Below, piece after piece: positions 13,280-16,775 of a DNA stretch of 16,775 nt (the first letter of the stretch is position 1; every line of letters starts with the position of its first letter). Under the pieces are notes generated by a model, which was not told the origin of the DNA, ran no database searches, and was given only the letters and a program-made list of their open reading frames with translations. The translations under genes and the position numbers were made by a program. This DNA is from an uncultured Gammaproteobacteria bacterium (GTDB taxonomy: Bacteria; Pseudomonadota; Gammaproteobacteria; GCA-001735895), in assembly GCA_945787265.1 (NCBI GenBank), contig CALZHS010000014.1, forward strand, positions 1-16,775, given 5' to 3'.

Positions 13280-14137
13280 TTACCAGCCGCCGCCACCGCC
13301 ACCACCGCCACCGCCACCCGATGAGCCCCCGGACGAACCCGACGAAGATCCCGGTGCGACCGAGGAAGACGCGATCGCCGAGTCGAAAGAACGTGATAGC
13401 GCGTTCGAAAACTGATCGCCGCGCTGGCCACGAGCGTGATACCAGCCTGGATGAGAATAGTGACTTTCGATAAGGCCTTGTGCAATCGCACGATTAAGCT
13501 TGGCGGTCCACTCGTTTTCGAGATCGAGCGCTATCGCGTAGGGGAGATAAGTCTCGTATAACCCAATCGTAAATTTGGGTGCACCCGCTAACGCAATTTC
13601 GTCTTCTTCGGCAACCTTGAGGTAATGCTTGAAACCCTCGATCTGGTCCAGCAGCCGGCGCCCCGCGAGCGTGGGTGCCTTCAGCCACTGGTAGAAGAAA
13701 TAGTGCAGGGCCAACATTGCGATAACGCCGATAACCAGGGGCAGGGGCACCGCTTCCGCAAACTCCACGACCTGAGCCCCGATATTGACGAAGGCCGCGG
13801 TAAATACCAGCAACACCGCGACGTTTACCACGACCTGCATTTTAGCGCCTCTCCCACGGCGCCTGAAACCGCGCCAGACAGCTGACAGCATCAGCAGTGG
13901 TACGATTGAGAAAACGCCAAAGAAGATTGTTTTCATGATGACTTCTTCTGATGGCAGTCTTGCGATAGCGATGCCGATAACGAGTACGGTTGCCAGAATG
14001 CCCGGAACCAGCAGCCAGCTGTTGGTGTTAAAGTATTTTTTGTCGTAATCGCGCTTGAGCGATTTTTTGTGCTTGCCGATGGCCTTTGACAGGATGCACG
14101 ATAGTGATGTTGTCGCGACCGCTGCCGAACAATCCAT
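13280..14137 (-). CDS. DUF2207 protein, C-terminal part after a frameshift
   Basis: This is the second half of the gene begun at 15152, in a different frame. From about residue 17 (SKAIGKHKKSLKRDY, then DKKYFNTNSWLLVPG) it continues the family pattern. Membrane segments lie at about 41-60, 68-88, 100-120 and 128-150, followed by LPYAIALDLENEW (about 198-210), typical of the YciQ-like C-terminus. The tail is a Ser/Gly run ending in eleven Gly and Trp, a common end for DUF2207 and TPM proteins. The first 16 residues (MDCSAAVATTSLSCIL) are probably out-of-frame reading of the upstream gene, not a true start. Joined, the two parts give about 620 residues, the normal family size. The GC-rich codons of the Gly tail (about 13283-13330) make a trinucleotide-like repeat that could also slip. 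Confidence 0.75.
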   Translation of the reverse strand: MDCSAAVATTSLSCILSKAIGKHKKSLKRDYDKKYFNTNSWLLVPGILATVLVIGIAIARLPSEEVIMKTIFFGVFSIVPLLMLSAVWRGFRRRGRGAKMQVVVNVAVLLVFTAAFVNIGAQVVEFAEAVPLPLVIGVIAMLALHYFFYQWLKAPTLAGRRLLDQIEGFKHYLKVAEEDEIALAGAPKFTIGLYETYLPYAIALDLENEWTAKLNRAIAQGLIESHYSHPGWYHARGQRGDQFSNALSRSFDSAIASSSVAPGSSSGSSGGSSGGGGGGGGGGGW

Positions 14138-15152
14138 TCAGTACCTGCGCTTCACCGGGGGCAAGCTGCAGATCAGTCGCTTCCCGTTTTGTCACCTTGA
14201 ACTGCCCCTCGTCATCGTTAATTTCGGTGGCGCCCTTGGCCGAGAGATTGATGATTGCGCTGGTAAAACATTTTTTATCGTAGCCCATGTTCTGCACGAA
14301 CCGCATCGACGCGGGTGAGTATCCTGCGGGCGGCTGGTAGCGCGGTATGATCACGCCCGACTCGGGATCACGGCCATACCATTGCCACAGGGTCAGGTAA
14401 TAGGCAAACAGCGCGAGTACGCCGCCGCCAGCAATAAGCGCGGGCTGGTAATCCTCGAAAAACCAGGCGCGACGTTGGGAAGCACTCGGCTCGTCGACAA
14501 GCCCCTTCGGCCAGCCAGCGACGATCGTGAGCCCTTCGCCGCGATCCAGCGGCTGGCTGCTTTCAAAATAAGCCTGGTTACTGGTGCTGCGACGATATCG
14601 CAGGTTTTGCGCGGTCGAGCCCTGCGGGCCGGTATACCCGCCAAGCTGGAAGTCGGTAACGAATTCGGGCAGCGTCACCCGGGCCGATGCCCGGTCGATT
14701 CGATACGCCCAGCCGTTGCCGGTAACATTCCAGTAGAGTTCGTCAAAATCGTCGAAGAAGCCGAGCTGTCGAGTGGTGAGATACTGAATTTGATACTCGT
14801 AGAAACCGGGCGACAGGTAAATATTCGGGTCGCCGATATAAAGCCGTTTGCCGTTGGATTGATTCTTGATGTGGTAGGGCTCAGTACGGCCGTCGCGTTG
14901 CACCGACAGAACTTCGAAACCGACCGACATACTGCGACCTTTTGCGGTTGTGTAACGAGTTGGAAAATCACGGAAAATGCCGCGCCGGATGGATTTACCC
15001 TCGGCCCTGACAACGATGGTTTCGGTTACCCGCAAATCGCCATTGCGCTGCACTTCGATGTCACTGTGAAAAGACTCGATATACTCTTCTGCCAGGCTGC
15101 TGAAAGGCAGCGATAGCAGCAGTGCGGCGAACAGGGCGCGCAGCATCGTCAT
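14028..15152 (-). CDS. DUF2207 (YciQ-like) membrane protein, N-terminal part
   Basis: A signal peptide (about 1-21, ending SSLA) is followed by the periplasmic DUF2207 domain (about 22-225). Family features include VQRNGDLRVTETI (35-47), RGIFRDFPTRY (57-67), YEYQIQY (118-124), ELYWNVTGNGW (138-148) and ARVTLP (157-162). A membrane segment (about 236-257) and WYGRDP (258-263), VIIPRYQPPAG (267-277) come next. The frame stays family-like to about LNGLFGSGRDNITI (338-351); the last 23 residues to the stop do not, and the correct continuation is in another frame. The function of the family is unknown; members commonly pair with LemA. The ATG overlaps the lemA stop (ATGA), with GAGGA about 10 nt upstream. 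Treat this and 13280-14137 as one disrupted gene unless the reads show otherwise. Confidence 0.82.
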   Translation of the reverse strand: MTMLRALFAALLLSLPFSSLAEEYIESFHSDIEVQRNGDLRVTETIVVRAEGKSIRRGIFRDFPTRYTTAKGRSMSVGFEVLSVQRDGRTEPYHIKNQSNGKRLYIGDPNIYLSPGFYEYQIQYLTTRQLGFFDDFDELYWNVTGNGWAYRIDRASARVTLPEFVTDFQLGGYTGPQGSTAQNLRYRRSTSNQAYFESSQPLDRGEGLTIVAGWPKGLVDEPSASQRRAWFFEDYQPALIAGGGVLALFAYYLTLWQWYGRDPESGVIIPRYQPPAGYSPASMRFVQNMGYDKKCFTSAIINLSAKGATEINDDEGQFKVTKREATDLQLAPGEAQVLNGLFGSGRDNITIVHPVKGHRQAQKIAQARLRQKIL

Positions 15153-15676
15153 GGCTGAATTTCCTCGAACTCGAAATACTGGGCAGGCCGATAGTTAAAC
15201 AGGCGGGCAATGAACAGGTCGGGGAAGCTTTCAATCCGGGTATTCAGATTCCGCACCGCGCCATTGTAGTAACGACGTGCATGCTGAATGTCGGCTTCGA
15301 CGGAACTGATGTCAGCTTGAAGCTGCAGAAAACTCTGATTTGCCTTGAGCTCGGGGTAGGCCTCCTGCAGTGCAAAAATCGACAGCAGTCCCCGGCTGAT
15401 GCCATTTTCCAGTTGACCCTGCTGTTCTACCCCCAGGGTATCGTCGGCCTGGTTTCGCAGCGCGGTGACCTGGTCGAGCGTCGCCTGCTCGTAGGCCGCG
15501 TATTGCTTGACCGCGTCAACCAGTTTTGGAATCAGATCATGACGGCGCTTGAGCTGTACCTCGATATCGCTCCAGCCGGCACGGGTGCGTTGACGATCAC
15601 GCACCAGGTAATTATAGATGGTGATGCCGTAAACGATAACCGCGATGATTCCGGCTACAACTATCCACTCGATCAT
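15149..15676 (-). CDS. lemA: LemA family membrane protein
   Basis: The 175-residue protein has one N-terminal membrane segment (about 3-23), then the LemA helical-bundle domain. Signature segments are YNYLVRDRQRTRAGWSDIEV (21-40), QLKRRHDLIPKLVDAVKQYA (41-60), LQEAYPELKAN (about 103-113) and the YYNGAVRNLNTRIESFPD block (about 141-158). The role of the family is unclear; the name comes from a Listeria antigen, not from the Pseudomonas sensor kinase also called LemA. Its stop overlaps the DUF2207 start and its ATG overlaps the TfoX stop, both as ATGA, showing tight coupling. LemA with DUF2207 is a recurrent pair, which supports a joint membrane function. Confidence 0.93.
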   Translation of the reverse strand: MIEWIVVAGIIAVIVYGITIYNYLVRDRQRTRAGWSDIEVQLKRRHDLIPKLVDAVKQYAAYEQATLDQVTALRNQADDTLGVEQQGQLENGISRGLLSIFALQEAYPELKANQSFLQLQADISSVEADIQHARRYYNGAVRNLNTRIESFPDLFIARLFNYRPAQYFEFEEIQP

Positions 15677-16029
15677 GCTTCCCGCCGTTTATTTTTTTTG
15701 TTCGGATTGCGCAGTGCGGCGTCGAAGGCCAGCCTCGCCCAGCGCAGGCAGGCGTCTGGATCTTCGAAAAAATCCTCGGGTGCGAGATAGTATGAAAGCC
15801 GATACTCCTTTTCTTTCTTGTAATAGCTGAAGGCCTCGCAACCTTCGGCGCTGAATAACTCGCGGGTTTCATCGTCAGCCTTGAGGTAGAGATTGTTATC
15901 GGCAATCAGCGCGAACATCAAGCCCTGATGAAAAATGCCGTAACCACCGAACATGCGTCGGGCTTCGCAGGGTCCGAACGAATCCAGCAGGTCGACGATA
16001 TGGGCCGCATATTCCTGCGTTTCGGACAT
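15673..16029 (-). CDS. TfoX N-terminal domain protein
   Basis: The 118-residue protein matches the TfoX/Sxy N-terminal domain: VDLLDSFGPCEARRMFGGYGIF (about 12-33), MFALIADNNLYLKAD (38-52), and YYKKEKEYRLSYYLAPEDFFEDPDACLRWARLAFDAA (from about 69). The TfoX C-terminal domain is absent. Full-length TfoX and Sxy activate competence genes with CRP; single-domain versions like this are widespread and uncharacterised. A basic tail (NPNKKNKRREA) ends it. The gene starts 14 nt after the L,D-transpeptidase stop and overlaps lemA by 4 nt. The leader ends in six As with no good Shine-Dalgarno, so reinitiation after the upstream gene is likely. Its place inside an envelope operon gives no obvious regulatory target. 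Confidence 0.9.
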   Translation of the reverse strand: MSETQEYAAHIVDLLDSFGPCEARRMFGGYGIFHQGLMFALIADNNLYLKADDETRELFSAEGCEAFSYYKKEKEYRLSYYLAPEDFFEDPDACLRWARLAFDAALRNPNKKNKRREA

Positions 16030-16043
16030 TTTTTTATCCCGGG

Positions 16044-16775
16044 CTAGTTTTTGACGATCGTATTTTCGATTGACGGAAAACGACGATTGCCCTCGTAGAC
16101 AATCTGCCAGTTGGTGCCCGTGTTGCGCCAGTAAAGTTCCTTGGGAGATTCGACATTCAAATTGTTGCTGCGATAGCTCTGCTCAAACTGCATCAACATC
16201 AGGTTATCTTCACCGGGGTAGTTGAAGATATTAAGCTTGCTGTACTCGACGTCGATCCAGGTCTTGTTGCCGTTTACCCAGCGTTTATGGTTATCCCAGC
16301 TTATAAAGTCACGTCCGTAGGCATCCAGCTCGGATTGCGAGTAGTGTCGACGGTACTTTTCATGATCCAGGCTTTCCCAGTCGATGAGCCAGGTCGATAA
16401 CAGCCGCATGACCTGTTGACGTTTGGCCATCCATTGATCCCGATCGATCCAGTTAACCTGTTCCGCGACCACCACGGGCGTGTGCAGGGAGGGATGGATA
16501 TATTTATCGATATGCAGGAAGTCAGGATTGCTGACGACAATACAGCCGTCGCTGGCCCGCGGGGAACGATTATAGGTATAAGACGGTGTGCCATGAATCC
16601 AGATGCCGCTGCCGGTGCGCTGCTTGCGCCGATCCCAGGCATTCGGGTAGTTGATGGGAAAGGCGCCCTCGCCGTACAGATCCGGCAGCTCCATGCCGTC
16701 AATATATCGGGTTACGTGGTAAACCCCGATCGGGGTTTTCTGGTCTCCGCGTTTCTGCTTGCCGTAACCCTTCAA
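16044..16775 (-). CDS. L,D-transpeptidase (YkuD domain), N-terminus cut by window
   Basis: The visible 243 codons run off the window edge, so the true start, and presumably a signal peptide, lie outside. The leading TTG codon at 16773-16775 is unlikely to be the start, because the catalytic domain is already under way (KGYGKQKRGDQKTPIGVY). The active site is intact: IWIHGTP (58-64 of the visible part, His61) and SPRASDGCIVVSN (71-83) with nucleophile Cys78. These periplasmic enzymes make 3-3 cross-links in peptidoglycan or attach or release lipoproteins. After about residue 115 a second domain follows (WLIDWES ... WIDVEYSKLNIFNYPG ... ELYWRNTGTNWQIVYEG), which looks like the NTF2-like domain seen in YafK-type enzymes. 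It is the first visible gene of the operon with TfoX_N, lemA and DUF2207. Confidence 0.92.
   Translation of the reverse strand: MKGYGKQKRGDQKTPIGVYHVTRYIDGMELPDLYGEGAFPINYPNAWDRRKQRTGSGIWIHGTPSYTYNRSPRASDGCIVVSNPDFLHIDKYIHPSLHTPVVVAEQVNWIDRDQWMAKRQQVMRLLSTWLIDWESLDHEKYRRHYSQSELDAYGRDFISWDNHKRWVNGNKTWIDVEYSKLNIFNYPGEDNLMLMQFEQSYRSNNLNVESPKELYWRNTGTNWQIVYEGNRRFPSIENTIVKN

Noticed and set aside
14028..14137. Programmed ribosomal frameshift in the DUF2207 gene
   Set aside because: The needed shift is +1, and no known +1 slippery site, stop-codon stimulus or overlap typical of recoding is seen; the six-A run would favour -1. Mutation or sequencing error is simpler.
14382..15790. Two + strand ORFs of 244 and 222 codons
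   Set aside because: Antisense to DUF2207, lemA and tfoX-like genes, which match known families; no recognisable domain in the + readings.

Overview
The window looks like chromosomal DNA from a gammaproteobacterium, probably environmental or marine. The evidence is the gene order priA - argS - SPOR/FtsN-like, a HemH and a PriA that align closely with the E. coli proteins as I remember them, an RlmG ortholog, and an SbmA/BacA-type transporter. The coding DNA is moderately GC-rich. I see no phage, plasmid, IS, CRISPR, rRNA or tRNA genes. No species assignment is made.

Layout. (1) 1-2683: a truncated NRDE/TANGO2-family gene (-), a short SbmA/BacA-like transporter (+) behind an extended -10 promoter, and ferrochelatase hemH (-), whose stop shares a palindromic CTAG with the transporter's stop. 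(2) 2684-3226: an AT-rich non-coding block with two perfect DnaA boxes in inverted orientation, three near-boxes and two palindromes. It is a candidate replication origin or DnaA-binding region. (3) 3227-7931: priA, argS and a SPOR-domain division protein, all +. priA and argS both start at TTG. The 251-bp priA-argS gap carries hairpin-repeat sequence. (4) 7958-10657 (-): a CPA2 cation/proton antiporter with TrkA/RCK domains, tightly followed by a YgjP-like zinc metallopeptidase. (5) 10658-11086: a 429-bp gap with one possible 52-residue ORF. (6) 11087-13080 (+): a fatty-acid hydroxylase/sterol desaturase family membrane protein overlapping rlmG by 4 bp. (7) 13096-13236: a 141-bp element with perfect 29-bp inverted ends between converging genes. 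It shares a hairpin core with the priA-argS gap, with compensatory stem changes. (8) 13280-16775 (-): an apparent operon of L,D-transpeptidase (truncated at the window edge), TfoX_N protein, LemA and DUF2207 protein, joined by ATGA overlaps. The DUF2207 gene is split by a frameshift.

How the genes work together. The left end may be a heme neighbourhood (HemH plus a TANGO2-like heme-handling candidate). The middle holds replication restart, tRNA charging and division functions next to a possible DnaA-controlled site. The right end looks like an envelope module (peptidoglycan cross-linking enzyme plus the membrane pair LemA/DUF2207). The points most worth checking are the DnaA-box region, the covarying hairpin repeat, the LDT-TfoX-LemA-DUF2207 operon with its frameshift, and the shortened HemH and SbmA variants.
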